From positions 124,001 through 188,000 of the forward strand of contig CAVTGO010000002.1 in the NCBI GenBank assembly GCA_963734275.1: a stretch of DNA of 64,000 nucleotides, written 5' to 3'. Made by a program: the position numbers and the translations under genes. The notes under the pieces are model-generated. The model saw nothing but the letters and a program-made list of their open reading frames with translations. It had not been told where the DNA came from and did no database searches. The stretch comes from CAVTGO01 sp963734275. GTDB taxonomy: Bacteria; Actinomycetota; UBA4738; HRBIN12. Every line of letters starts with the position of its first letter. Position 1 is the first letter of the stretch. This document shows, one piece after another, positions 31,513 through 40,402 of the stretch.

Positions 31513-32775
31513 TCAGGCGGCGAGCGCGGGCTCTTCGACGAGCGCGCCGGGCATCTCGGCCCCGCGGCCGAACACGCGCAGGGCGATGAGGCCCGCAGCC
31601 ACCGCGATCACCGCGCCGAGCGCGAGCCCAGCGCGCGGTCCGAGATGCTCGCCGACGAAGCCCGCGAGCGGACCGCCGATGGGCGTCCCGCCCAGGAACA
31701 CCATGCCGTAGATCGCCATCACGCGCCCGCGCATCTCGGGACGGGCCGTCAGCTGCAAGAGCGAGTTCGCGGTGATCATGAACACGATGGCGGCGAACCC
31801 GACTACGACCATCGTGGCGAGCGCGAACGAGAGCGTGGGCGCGAGCGCCATCGCGAGCGAGAGGACGCCGAAGGCCGCGGCCTGGACCGCCAGGCGCCTC
31901 GGGGTGGGGCCACGGCGGTTCGCCATCGCGAGCGCGCCGACCAGCGAGCCGACACCCATGAACGACAGCAGCAGGCCGAGCGTGCCGGCGTCGCCGTTGA
32001 AGCTGTCCACCGCGAGCAGGGGCAGCAGCACGGAGAAGTTGAACGAGAACGTGAACAGCACAGCCATCAGCATGAGCGGGCGCCGGAGCTCGGGCGTGGT
32101 CCACACGTAGCGGAGCCCCTGGCGGACGCGACCCTTCGCCGGCCCGTCGTAGCGCCGACGGTGGAGCTCGTCCGGGCGCATGGCCAGCAGCGCACCGATC
32201 ACCGCCAGGTACGACAGCCCGTTGACGAGGAAGCAAGCAGCCAGGCCGACGGTGGCGATCGCGACGCCCGCGAGCGCGGGCCCGACGATCCGGGTGCCGG
32301 TCATGACGGCGCTGTTCAGGCTGATCGCGTTCGCCACGTCATCCGGGCCGACCATCTCGGCGTAGAAGCTCTGCCGGGCCGGCATGTCGATCGCCGTGAC
32401 GATGCCTTGGAGCAAGGCGAGCACGTAGACCACAGACAGCGTGGCCGAGCCGGTGGCGACCAGGGCCCACAGGACGAGCGCGAGCGCCCCGAAGGCCACC
32501 TGCGTGCCGATCAGGATCCGCCGCCTGTCGCGGTGGTCCGCCAGCGTGCCCGCCCACGGCCCGAGCACGATCATCGGCCCGAACGCGAGCGCGGTCTCGA
32601 CGCCGAGCGCCACGCCGCTGCCGGTCAGCTGGAGCACGAGCCAGGCGGTCGCGACCATCTGCATCCAGGTCCCGGTCACCGAGACGAGCTGCCCCGAGAA
32701 GAACAGGCGGAAGTTCCTCGCGTGGACGAGGGAGTGGAACGTGCGGTGGAGATGCCGGCGGACGGTCTCGGTCAC
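31513..32775 (-). CDS. MFS transporter (EntS-like)
   Basis: 420 residues, 12 helices. FFSGQLVSVTGTWMQMVATA near the N-terminus and GPWAGTLADHRDRRRILIGT after helix 2 are typical of the EntS/DUF894 exporter group (siderophore and drug efflux). The GTG start overlaps the MarR stop by four bases, so both are translated together and the regulator very likely controls this pump. Confidence 0.9.
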   Translation of the reverse strand: MTETVRRHLHRTFHSLVHARNFRLFFSGQLVSVTGTWMQMVATAWLVLQLTGSGVALGVETALAFGPMIVLGPWAGTLADHRDRRRILIGTQVAFGALALVLWALVATGSATLSVVYVLALLQGIVTAIDMPARQSFYAEMVGPDDVANAISLNSAVMTGTRIVGPALAGVAIATVGLAACFLVNGLSYLAVIGALLAMRPDELHRRRYDGPAKGRVRQGLRYVWTTPELRRPLMLMAVLFTFSFNFSVLLPLLAVDSFNGDAGTLGLLLSFMGVGSLVGALAMANRRGPTPRRLAVQAAAFGVLSLAMALAPTLSFALATMVVVGFAAIVFMITANSLLQLTARPEMRGRVMAIYGMVFLGGTPIGGPLAGFVGEHLGPRAGLALGAVIAVAAGLIALRVFGRGAEMPGALVEEPALAA

Positions 32776-33221
32776 GATGCGCCCTCGGTGAGCCGCTCGA
32801 GGAGCCCGGCGGCATCCTCCAACAGGACGACCTCGTCCGGCTGGAGCTCTCGCAGGCGCTTGGCCAGGTAGGCCTCCTTGCGCCGGCGGCTGCGCTCGAG
32901 GAGCGTGCGGCCCGCGGGCGTGAGCCGGACCCAGGCCACACGGCGATCGTCCTCGTCCGGCTCGCGCACGACCAGACCGGCCTCGACGAGGGCCGCGACG
33001 ATGCGCGTCATCGTGGGCGGTTGAACCTGCTCGACCGCGCAGAGATCGCTCATCGTGAGTCGCCCGGCGGCGTCCACGGAGGAAAGGGCCGCGAGCATCG
33101 ACGGGGTGATCCCCGGCTCGGCTTCCTGGCGGAGCTTGCGGGCCAGGCGCGTCACGCCGAGCCGCAACCGCGCGGCGAGCGCCTCGGTGTCGGGGGAAGC
33201 GGGTGTCCGCACGAGGCTCAT
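32772..33221 (-). CDS. MarR-family transcriptional regulator
   Basis: 149 residues. Winged helix: SMLAALSSVDAAGRLTMSDL, QVQPPTMTRIVAALVEAGLV, and wing REPDEDDRRVAWVRLTPAGR, as in MarR. It probably represses the downstream MFS pump until an inducer binds. I chose the ATG at 33221; a TTG at 33233 would add MRST and would start inside or next to the palindrome. A 12-base palindrome at 33234-33245 lies 12 bases upstream and is a likely operator. Confidence 0.9.
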   Translation of the reverse strand: MSLVRTPASPDTEALAARLRLGVTRLARKLRQEAEPGITPSMLAALSSVDAAGRLTMSDLCAVEQVQPPTMTRIVAALVEAGLVVREPDEDDRRVAWVRLTPAGRTLLERSRRRKEAYLAKRLRELQPDEVVLLEDAAGLLERLTEGAS

Positions 33222-33233
33222 GGTACTACGCAA

Positions 33234-33245
33234 CGCTAATTAGCG
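33234..33245 (-). promoter_or_regulatory. Perfect 12-base palindrome upstream of the MarR gene
   Basis: CGCTAATTAGCG is AT-cored in GC-rich DNA. It also holds TAGCGT on the minus strand, a possible -10 box 11 bases before the ATG, so a bound MarR dimer would cover its own promoter. Confidence 0.55.
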
Positions 33246-33339
33246 GCACGAACTTCCCACCAGGGCTCCGATCCGGGAACTCCCGTCCCCCTCCCTCCCG
33301 TCCTTCGACTGCCACACTGGCCGCTAGGAGGCGAGCGAC

Positions 33340-33924
33340 ATGCGAAGGATGATCCTGGGCCTGGCGGCGACCTTGGTGCTCGGGGCGTGCGCCGACGACG
33401 GGACGGCGCCCGGCGCTACGGGAGGAACGGCTCCGACCGGCGCCACCGCCACGGGCCCGACGGCGGCGACCGGTCCGACGGCGACGACGGGCGCGACGGG
33501 AGCGACGGGCCCGGCGCTGGACGAGCTCGAGGACGGCGAGCACTTCGGCTTCATCAGCGCCGTCGACGCCGAGTCCGCGACGATGGTGTTCGACCTCGCC
33601 TACTCGTATACCGGCGAGGACGCCAACGAGGTTGCGGCCGAGCGCGGGGACGAGGTCCCGGTCCCCAACGACTACTACGTCGTGAACGACAATCCGAAGC
33701 TGCGGACCCTCGCGGTCGCGCCCGACGTCCGGCTCGCGCTCCTGGACTGGAACCGCTGCTGCGACGAGATCATCGACGCGGACCTCGAGACGTTCGCGAA
33801 CGTGATCGCCGACGGCGGGTTCGTGACGATCGACGACCAGCTCTACTACGGCACCGACGGCTCCTACTGGCTCACGGTCGATGGTGGCATCGTCGTCGCG
33901 GTCGAGGAGCAGTACCGGCCGTGA
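33340..33924 (+). CDS. Lipoprotein with Gly/Ala/Thr/Pro-rich linker
   Basis: 194 residues. Lipobox VLGAC gives a lipid anchor at Cys17. A low-complexity linker (residues 20-58, repeats such as TGPTAATGPTATTGATGATG) connects to a domain of about 135 residues with GFISAVDAESATMVFDLAYS and WNRCCDEI. I do not recognise a family. AGGAGG lies nine bases before the ATG. The stop overlaps the start of the peptidase gene (GTGA), so the two exported proteins are made together. Confidence 0.75.
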   Translation: MRRMILGLAATLVLGACADDGTAPGATGGTAPTGATATGPTAATGPTATTGATGATGPALDELEDGEHFGFISAVDAESATMVFDLAYSYTGEDANEVAAERGDEVPVPNDYYVVNDNPKLRTLAVAPDVRLALLDWNRCCDEIIDADLETFANVIADGGFVTIDDQLYYGTDGSYWLTVDGGIVVAVEEQYRP

Positions 33925-34712
33925 CCCGAGGGTGGATCGCGGCGCTCTGCTTGGCCGCCGTACTCGCGGAGGCCTGCTCGTCGGCCGTGTCCTCGCCGGA
34001 GGCGTCCGGGCCGGTCGTCGTCGAACCGTCCGACGCGACCGACCCGACCGGGCCGACCCTCGGCGCCACCGGGCCCTCGGGCGTCACCGCACCCATAGAG
34101 CCGGACGAACCCGAGCGCCTGCGGTTCGCGGGACGGATCTCGCCGGTCCCGGCGCTGGTCGAGGCCGACATGCTCGGCAAGACCTGGGAGCCAGGGTGCC
34201 CGGTCCCCATGGCGGACCTGCGGCTGCTCCGCTTCAACTACCTCGGCTTCACGGACGAGATCAAGCGCGGTCGCATGGTGGTCCACGAGGACGTGGCGAC
34301 CGACGTGCTCAGCGTGTTCGAGCAGCTGTTCGAGGCTCGCTTCCCCTTCAAGCATGTGGAGCTGTCGAGCCGGTGGCGCCCCAACGGTCCCGTCGACACC
34401 ACGCGGAGCAAAACCGCGGCCTTCAACTGCCGCCCGGCGCTCAACCCCGACCTCACACCGACCGGGACCTGGTCCGAGCATGCCTACGGCCTCGCGATCG
34501 ACATCAACCCGCTGCAGAACCCGTACGTCGCGCCCGACGGGACGGTGCAGCGACCGGCCGCCGAGGTGTACCTCGACCGGACGCGGGATCTACCCGGGAT
34601 GATCCACGACGGTGACCTCGTCGTCCGGGCCTTCGCCGGGATCGGGTGGGAGTGGGGCGGCCACTGGAGCGGCTCGAAGGACTACATGCACTTCTCGCTC
34701 CGCGGGCGCTGA
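33921..34712 (+). CDS. Secreted M15-family D,D-carboxypeptidase-like protein (VanY-like)
   Basis: 263 residues. An N-terminal hydrophobic segment (WIAALCLAAVLAEAC) is a signal peptide, possibly lipidated. After a linker with TGPTLGATGPSG comes an M15-type domain: the zinc and catalytic motifs are WSEHAYGLAIDINPL (His and Asp) and DYMHFSL (final His). These enzymes trim the peptide stems of peptidoglycan. The start overlaps the lipoprotein stop by four bases. Confidence 0.85.
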   Translation: MTRGWIAALCLAAVLAEACSSAVSSPEASGPVVVEPSDATDPTGPTLGATGPSGVTAPIEPDEPERLRFAGRISPVPALVEADMLGKTWEPGCPVPMADLRLLRFNYLGFTDEIKRGRMVVHEDVATDVLSVFEQLFEARFPFKHVELSSRWRPNGPVDTTRSKTAAFNCRPALNPDLTPTGTWSEHAYGLAIDINPLQNPYVAPDGTVQRPAAEVYLDRTRDLPGMIHDGDLVVRAFAGIGWEWGGHWSGSKDYMHFSLRGR

Positions 34713-34724
34713 CCGCCGCGCTGG

Positions 34725-34730
34725 GATACT
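34725..34730 (+). promoter_or_regulatory. -10 box of the methyltransferase gene
   Basis: GATACT, six bases before the GTG at 34737. Confidence 0.4.
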
Positions 34731-34736
34731 CGGCGC

Positions 34737-35477
34737 GTGCCGAGGGATTGGGATGCCGCGACCTACGACCGCATCGCCGATCACATGACCCGGTGGGGCG
34801 CGGCGGTCCTCGATCGGCTGGAGCTCGACGGCGACGAGACCGTCCTGGACGCCGGGTGCGGCTCGGGACGCGTGACGGAGCTCCTGCTCCAGCTCCTGCC
34901 CCGTGGGCACGTGGTGGCGCTCGACGGCTCGCCGTCCATGCTCGAGGAGGCTCGGCGGCGGCTCGCTCCGTTCGGCCACCGCGTGACGTTCGTGACCGCC
35001 GACCTGCTCGAGCCCCTTCCGCTCGCGGCGCCGGTCGACGCGATCCTGTCGACGGCGACGTTCCACTGGATCCGGGACCACGACGCGCTGTTCGCGAACC
35101 TCGCCGCGGCCCTCCGCCCCGGCGGGCAGCTCATCGCCCAGTGCGGAGGCGCGGGGAACCTCGCGAGCGTGGCCCAGGCGCTGCGCGAGCTGGGGGCGGA
35201 CCCATTCGGCACCAAGGTGTACGCGACGCGCGAGGAGACCGAGCCACGACTGCGCGGCGCCGGATTCACCGATATCGAGTGCTGGCTCCACCCCGAGCCG
35301 ACGCCGTTCGGCTCGGCCGACGAGCTCCACACGTACCTGGCGACGGTCGCGCTCGGCGACCACATCGAGCCGATGAGCGAGGACGAGGCGCGCGTGTTCG
35401 TCGACGCCGTCGTCGCTCGCTTGCCGAAGCTCGAGATGGACTACGTCCGGCTGAACATCCTCGCGCGCAGGGCGTGA
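34737..35477 (+). CDS. SAM-dependent methyltransferase (trans-aconitate-methyltransferase-like)
   Basis: 246 residues, class I fold. Motif I is VLDAGCGSGRVTELLL, motif II VVALDGSPSMLEEARRR, and STATFHWIRDHDALFANLAA follows, as in Tam. The substrate is probably a small carboxylic acid, but this is not shown. It is convergent with the DsrE-like gene. Confidence 0.85.
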   Translation: MPRDWDAATYDRIADHMTRWGAAVLDRLELDGDETVLDAGCGSGRVTELLLQLLPRGHVVALDGSPSMLEEARRRLAPFGHRVTFVTADLLEPLPLAAPVDAILSTATFHWIRDHDALFANLAAALRPGGQLIAQCGGAGNLASVAQALRELGADPFGTKVYATREETEPRLRGAGFTDIECWLHPEPTPFGSADELHTYLATVALGDHIEPMSEDEARVFVDAVVARLPKLEMDYVRLNILARRA

Positions 35478-35487
35478 GCTCCGCGCC

Positions 35488-36090
35488 TCAGATGAAGAGC
35501 TGGATCGCGCTCTCCTTCATCTCGAGCAGCGCGGTGGCGGCGCCGATCGGCTCCTCGAGACCGTCGATCAGGTCGTCCGTGTTGATGCCCATCAGGTCCA
35601 TCGTCATCTGACACGGGATCAAGCGGACGCCCATGTCCTGAGCCAGCTCGAGCAGCTCCGTCGGGTGCGGGGTCTTGTAGTCCTCGGCGACCTTGCCGAG
35701 CATCCACGGACCCATGCCGGCGAAGTTGTACCGCGAGAGCTTCGCCTTGCCAGTTGAGCCCGGGTTCATCTGCCCGAGCATCTTCGTCATCCAGTCCTTG
35801 CCCGTCTTGCGGCGCCGCTCCGGCTTCACCAGCGCGAATAGGCCCCAGAAGGTGAAGAACACACTGACCTCCATCGCGGAGGCCGCCGCGGTCGTCGACA
35901 GGATCAGGGTTGGCCAGATCCTGTCGAGGTGACCGTCCCACGCGACGATCGTGATCTTGTTCTTGCGGGCGAGCCCGTCGGCCGAGGCCCGCTCGTCCAG
36001 CGCATGGTCGATCAGCTCGCGCAGGGCGGCCTCGTCCGGAGCCGTGGCCCCTTCGGTCGCCGGCGTCGTCGAGATCTCCTCGATCGCCAT
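35488..36090 (-). CDS. DsrE/DsrF/DrsH-like protein
   Basis: 200 residues. NKITIVAWDGHLDRIWPTLI, EVSVFFTFWGLFALVKPE and LIPCQMTMDLMGIN (a conserved Cys that would carry persulfide) identify the DsrE/F/DrsH-like family, which hands sulfane sulfur between proteins. It lies two bases after tusA on the same strand, forming a two-gene sulfur-relay operon. No sulfur-oxidation or thiolation genes are next to it. Confidence 0.88.
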   Translation of the reverse strand: MAIEEISTTPATEGATAPDEAALRELIDHALDERASADGLARKNKITIVAWDGHLDRIWPTLILSTTAAASAMEVSVFFTFWGLFALVKPERRRKTGKDWMTKMLGQMNPGSTGKAKLSRYNFAGMGPWMLGKVAEDYKTPHPTELLELAQDMGVRLIPCQMTMDLMGINTDDLIDGLEEPIGAATALLEMKESAIQLFI

Positions 36091-36092
36091 CG

Positions 36093-36323
36093 TCACGCCT
36101 TCCGGATCACGTAGCGGAAGACGCCGGCGTCCTCGCTGACGTCCAGCAGCTCGTTGCCCGACAGCGTGGCCCAGCTCGGCACGTCGGACTTCGAGCCGAG
36201 GTCGGTCGCGAGGAGCTCGAGCAGGTCTCCCCGCGCGGCGCCGCGCAGGGCCTTGTGGAGCGAGACGAGCGGCCCGGGGCACGACTGGCCCCGTGCGTCG
36301 ACGGTGGCGGAGACGACGTTCAT
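36093..36323 (-). CDS. tusA: TusA-family sulfurtransferase
   Basis: 76 residues, the normal TusA length. The active-site motif is RGQSCPGPLVSLHKAL with the persulfide Cys in CPGP. It accepts sulfur and passes it to partners, here probably the DsrE-like protein encoded next. A strong GAGGAGG lies eight bases before the ATG. A palindrome at 36466-36481 lies in the 256-base divergent gap upstream. Confidence 0.92.
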   Translation of the reverse strand: MNVVSATVDARGQSCPGPLVSLHKALRGAARGDLLELLATDLGSKSDVPSWATLSGNELLDVSEDAGVFRYVIRKA

Positions 36324-36465
36324 GGTGGGAACCTCCTCGAGGGATCCGGGTGGGGAACGGTTCGGTGCCGGTGCGCGGGTCTATCGACCGCCGCAGGGCA
36401 CCCCGGGACAGCAACACCGGTCGGGGATCATGGCCCCCACGAGCCCGCGGCAGCGTGTCCGGATC

Positions 36466-36481
36466 ATTTGCAGGTGCAAAT
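36466..36481. promoter_or_regulatory. Inverted repeat between tusA and the LVIVD gene
   Basis: ATTTGCA-GG-TGCAAAT, two 7-base arms that are AT-rich in GC-rich DNA, in a 256-base divergent gap. It is a good candidate operator for either or both transcripts; the regulator is unknown. Confidence 0.5.
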
Positions 36482-36579
36482 CCTACCCTCGGACTCGGCT
36501 TCGGGCAACCTCGGTTTGACCTGGTCGCGAGCGTGTGGTTGCGTTCCGAAAACCGGGATCGCTTGGGAAGGAGAGGGAG

Positions 36580-38427
36580 ATGGCGCTGCGACGTGGTACC
36601 CGTTCGTCGGCCGTCCTCGCGCTCGCGTCGCTGATCGCGCTCGGGACGAGTCAGCTCATCCCGGCGGGTGCCGAGGCGAACCGGCCGAGGCACGTTCAGC
36701 TCTACCGCGCCACCTTCGAGTCCCGACTCGCGAGGGTCGCCGAAGCCGCGAAGGCCGGGGCTCGAGCGCCGTCCGCACCGGTGCTGGACGACTTCGCGCT
36801 CGTCGGCCACCTCGACCTCGGATCGACCGAGATCCATGCCGACGTCTGGAACCATGAAGACACGGCCTACGTCGGCACCTGGGGCGGCCCCTGCACCGGA
36901 TCCGGCGTCAAGGTCATCGACGTTTCGAACCCGTCGGCCCCCACGCTCCTCGGGAACGTGGCCGGCATCCCAGGGACGAGCACGGAGGACGTCGTCGTGC
37001 GGAGCGTTTCGACGCCCGCCTTCACCGGCGACCTGCTCGTCGGGGGGATCCAGCGTTGCAACTTCGACGATCCGGCCCTCGACGACGACCTGTTCGGGAT
37101 CGAGATCTGGGACGTCACCGACCCGGCGAACCCGGTCCACTTCTCGCACTTCGGCATCACGACGGGTGGAGGCGGCGTTCACGAGCTGGACCTGTTCCAG
37201 CGCGGAGGCAACGTCTACGCGGTCGGGGCCACGAACTTCTCCGAATGGTTCGACCCGTGCCAGTGCGGCGATGTCCAGATCGTGGACCTGACGGATCCCG
37301 CCAACCCCGCCCTCGTCGGCGAATGGGGAGCGGGACAGGAAGGTCTTTCCCCGGGCCCGTTCTTCGGCTCGGGAGCGTTCGGGGCGGCGTTCGCGCACAG
37401 TGTCCGCGCGAGCGTCGACGGCACGCAGGTCCTCGCCTCGTACTGGGACCTCGGCCTCGTCACGCTGGACATCTCCGACGTCACGAACCCCACGTTCGTC
37501 TCCAGCACGGTGTACCCGGAGGGAGCCGACGGCGACACGCATTCCGTGGTCGAGTACGCGGGAGCCAGCGATGACTTCCTCCTCGTGAACGACGAGGACT
37601 TCGATCCGAGGACTCCCGCGATCGTCTCGTTCGGTGCGGACTCGGCCTTCGCGCCCGAGGGCCCTCACGCTCCACCGCTTGCGTTGGTGTCGGGGGGCGA
37701 GTTGACGGCGCGGGTCCTGCGCCCGGCGCGCCAGGGATGTCGGCCCTCCGACTACGAGGGCCTGAGGGTCAGGGGCAAGATCGTCGTCCCCCGGTCGTTC
37801 TTCCCGTTCTTCGACCCGGCCCCCGGGAAGGAGCCGGCGTGCCGTCAGCTCCGGCAGCAGCGGCTCGCTCAGGATCGCGGGGCGGTCGCGGTCGTCCACG
37901 ACTTCATCGCCGAAGCGACCAGTCCACAGCCGGTCGATGGAGGTGGGGGCATCGAGATCCCCGTCCTGTTCATCGACCACGCCTCCGCGCGGGCGATGCT
38001 GGAGTTCGGGCGGGCCACGCTGACGGCGCCCGAGCCATCATGGGGGTTCCTGCGGGTGTTCGACGCCGAGACGGGAGAGCAGGTCGCGACCTTCGACGAC
38101 CTTCCCAACGTCCACGACCTGGCCGGACCGCCGGGTGCGTGGAGCATCCACAACACCGAGGTGTCCGGCGACCGCTCGTACTCAGCCTGGTACTCACACG
38201 GGATCGTGGCGCTGGACCTATCCCCCCTCGATGCCACCCCCGCCGGTGATCCGGTGCTCGTGGGGCAGTTCGTCCCTGAACCCGGGGCCTCGTCACCCAC
38301 ACCGTTCCTCCCGGACGGGATCCCGTCGGTCTGGGGCGTGTTCGTCGATCCCACGGGCCTGGTCTTCGCCTCCGACATGCTGAGCGGCCTGTGGATCGTC
38401 GACCCGATCGGAGACGCTGCCCCGTAG
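36580..38427 (+). CDS. Secreted LVIVD beta-propeller protein with inserted PA domain
   Basis: 615 residues. Signal peptide at residues 1-32. Repeats such as GVKVIDVSNPSAPTLLGNV, IEIWDVTDPANPVHFSHFG, VQIVDLTDPANPALVGEWG and LVTLDISDVTNPTFVSST are LVIVD blades. Between about residues 375 and 485 a protease-associated (PA)-like domain is inserted (DYEGLRVRGKIVVPRS, DRGAVAVVHDFIAEA), after which blades resume (GIVALDLSPLDAT, LWIVDPIGD). It is exported; the role is unknown. GGAGA precedes the ATG. The stop overlaps the CopCD frame. Confidence 0.82.
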   Translation: MALRRGTRSSAVLALASLIALGTSQLIPAGAEANRPRHVQLYRATFESRLARVAEAAKAGARAPSAPVLDDFALVGHLDLGSTEIHADVWNHEDTAYVGTWGGPCTGSGVKVIDVSNPSAPTLLGNVAGIPGTSTEDVVVRSVSTPAFTGDLLVGGIQRCNFDDPALDDDLFGIEIWDVTDPANPVHFSHFGITTGGGGVHELDLFQRGGNVYAVGATNFSEWFDPCQCGDVQIVDLTDPANPALVGEWGAGQEGLSPGPFFGSGAFGAAFAHSVRASVDGTQVLASYWDLGLVTLDISDVTNPTFVSSTVYPEGADGDTHSVVEYAGASDDFLLVNDEDFDPRTPAIVSFGADSAFAPEGPHAPPLALVSGGELTARVLRPARQGCRPSDYEGLRVRGKIVVPRSFFPFFDPAPGKEPACRQLRQQRLAQDRGAVAVVHDFIAEATSPQPVDGGGGIEIPVLFIDHASARAMLEFGRATLTAPEPSWGFLRVFDAETGEQVATFDDLPNVHDLAGPPGAWSIHNTEVSGDRSYSAWYSHGIVALDLSPLDATPAGDPVLVGQFVPEPGASSPTPFLPDGIPSVWGVFVDPTGLVFASDMLSGLWIVDPIGDAAP

Positions 38428-40394
38428 GCGAAAGGGGCCGGAGCAGCAGGCGACCGCTCCGAGGGCTCGTTCTGGCCCTCGTCGTCTGGCTCGCGGCCGT
38501 GGCCGGCGGGCAGGTTGCGGGCGCCCATTCCGTCCTGGAATCGTCCCGCCCCGCGGACGGCGGCACTCTGGACGGGATCGACAGCGTCGCGCTCACGTTC
38601 AGCGAGGCCCCCGACCCGTCGTTGTCGACGATCCAGCTCGTGGACCACCTCGGACGGGTGGCCGACCTGCCCGAGGCGTCGGCGGCACCGGGTGATCCAC
38701 GGACCCTCGTCCTCCCGACGGGTGAGCTCGAGCGCGGCGCCTACACGGTGCTCTGGCGGGTGGTCTCGCGTCTCGATGGGCACGCGACGGCCGGATCCCT
38801 CGTCTTCGGGATCCAGGTGCCACCCCTCGAACGCTCGCCGCGAACGCAGGAAGAGACCACCCCGATCTCGCCACTCGAGGTCGGGGGCCGCTGGCTGCTG
38901 CTCACGGGTCTGATCCTGCTGTTCGGAGCCGCCGCGATCGCGGCCCGCGCCTTCACCGATCACCCACGCGGGATCCACCTGCTCATGGTCGTGGCCACGG
39001 CCCTCGCGGCGCTCGGCCTCGTCGCGTTAGCTACCGCGCAACGAACCGCTGCCGGTGTCCGCCTGGGAGCGTTCCTCCAGACCACGGTTGGCGTCGCGGT
39101 GGTCGGCAGAGGCATCGGGATCGCGACGGCCGCCGTGGGGCTGACGCTGCTGGCGAGAAGGCGCGCGACCTCGACGGGTCTCGCGATGATCGTCGTCGGC
39201 GCGGCGGCGGCCATGTTCGTCGACGCCGCGGCCGGACACGCCGCGTCCGCCGCCACCCTCCCGTGGCTGGCGATCACGCTGCAGACGACGCACGTCGCGG
39301 CGGCTGGCGTCTGGATCGGAGGGCTCGCCGGATTGCTCATCGGGATCCGCGGCGCCCCGAGCGAGGCGAAAGCCCTCGCGATCCGGAGGTTCTCCTCGAC
39401 CGCCGGCCTCGCCCTCGGGACGGTCGTCGCGACGGGCACGGCGCGCGCGCTCGGCGAGCTCGACTCGCTCGGGCAGCTGGTCACGACCACCTACGGCCGC
39501 GTCGTCCTGGTCAAGGCCGCGGCGCTCGTCCTCCTGGCGGTGCTGGGTGCGGTCAATCGATACCGATCGCTCCCTGCCGCGCCCTCCGATCTCAAACCGC
39601 TCCGCAGGATCTCCGCGGCCGAGCTCACGGTAGCCGCCGCGGCGATCGGCGCCGCAGGCGTGCTGATGGCGCTCGCACCACCGGCCTCGATTCTTCCGAT
39701 CCGTCCCGTACCCGAGGTCGCCGCCCTCGAGCTCGAGCTGACCAACTCGGATGCGTCGCTGCACGGCCGCATCGAGGTGAGCCCGGGGCTCCCCGGCCCG
39801 AACCGCTTCGTTGCCTACGTGACCGATGCGGCGGGCCGGCCCCTGCCCGTCACCAGCGTGACGCTTCGGCTCGCGCCTGCCCGAGGAACGGCGGGCCAGG
39901 CCTCGATCCTCGAGCTCGCGCCCCAGGCGACGGGAACCTTCGCGGCGATCGGCAACGGTCTGGGTGGCGACGGTCTGTGGGAGGGCACGCTCCTCGTCCG
40001 GAGCGGTGATGACCGAAGCAAGATCGCGTTCGAGCTGGTGACGCGATGCGAAGCCACGCCGCTCGGAGGAGGTGAGCCGCAGATCTATACGCTCGGGCTC
40101 GACGGTCGGGGCTCGGTTCAAGGTCTCGTCGGAGGGATCGGCGGGGGCACGTATCAGGTGCACTTCACGTTCCTGGATCCCGATGACCGCGAGCTACGGA
40201 TCGAAGGGGAACCCGTCGTCACCATCTGGCAACCGGGAACCGACCCGATCCGCCCCCGGACCTCGCGGCTCGGCCCCGGTCACGTCGCCGGAGAGGCCGA
40301 ACTCGGAGCCGGAGCGTGGTCGTTCCTCGTCGTAGCGGAAGACGGGGACGGGAGACCGCTCTTCGGCTGCTTCGAGGAGGCGCTCGGCCCTTGA
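38391..40394 (+). CDS. CopC-CopD fusion with C-terminal YtkA/FixH-like domain
   Basis: About 667 residues. After the signal peptide, AHSVLESSRPADGG starts a CopC domain whose first His is a copper ligand. From about residue 160 there are about eight membrane helices of the CopD type, with conserved His in AGHAASAATLPWL and LQTTHVAAAGVWIGG. The last 210 residues are an exported beta domain like YtkA. Such fusions bind or import copper at the membrane. The start is uncertain: the first in-frame GTG (38391) overlaps the previous gene by 37 bases, and no better ATG or GTG lies before the signal peptide. Confidence 0.85.
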   Translation: MDRRPDRRRCPVGERGRSSRRPLRGLVLALVVWLAAVAGGQVAGAHSVLESSRPADGGTLDGIDSVALTFSEAPDPSLSTIQLVDHLGRVADLPEASAAPGDPRTLVLPTGELERGAYTVLWRVVSRLDGHATAGSLVFGIQVPPLERSPRTQEETTPISPLEVGGRWLLLTGLILLFGAAAIAARAFTDHPRGIHLLMVVATALAALGLVALATAQRTAAGVRLGAFLQTTVGVAVVGRGIGIATAAVGLTLLARRRATSTGLAMIVVGAAAAMFVDAAAGHAASAATLPWLAITLQTTHVAAAGVWIGGLAGLLIGIRGAPSEAKALAIRRFSSTAGLALGTVVATGTARALGELDSLGQLVTTTYGRVVLVKAAALVLLAVLGAVNRYRSLPAAPSDLKPLRRISAAELTVAAAAIGAAGVLMALAPPASILPIRPVPEVAALELELTNSDASLHGRIEVSPGLPGPNRFVAYVTDAAGRPLPVTSVTLRLAPARGTAGQASILELAPQATGTFAAIGNGLGGDGLWEGTLLVRSGDDRSKIAFELVTRCEATPLGGGEPQIYTLGLDGRGSVQGLVGGIGGGTYQVHFTFLDPDDRELRIEGEPVVTIWQPGTDPIRPRTSRLGPGHVAGEAELGAGAWSFLVVAEDGDGRPLFGCFEEALGP

Positions 40395-40402
40395 GGAGCA
40401 GT

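Noticed and set aside
33400..33515. DNA repeat array in the lipoprotein gene
   Set aside because: It is the codon-level result of the Gly/Ala/Thr/Pro linker, not an independent DNA repeat.
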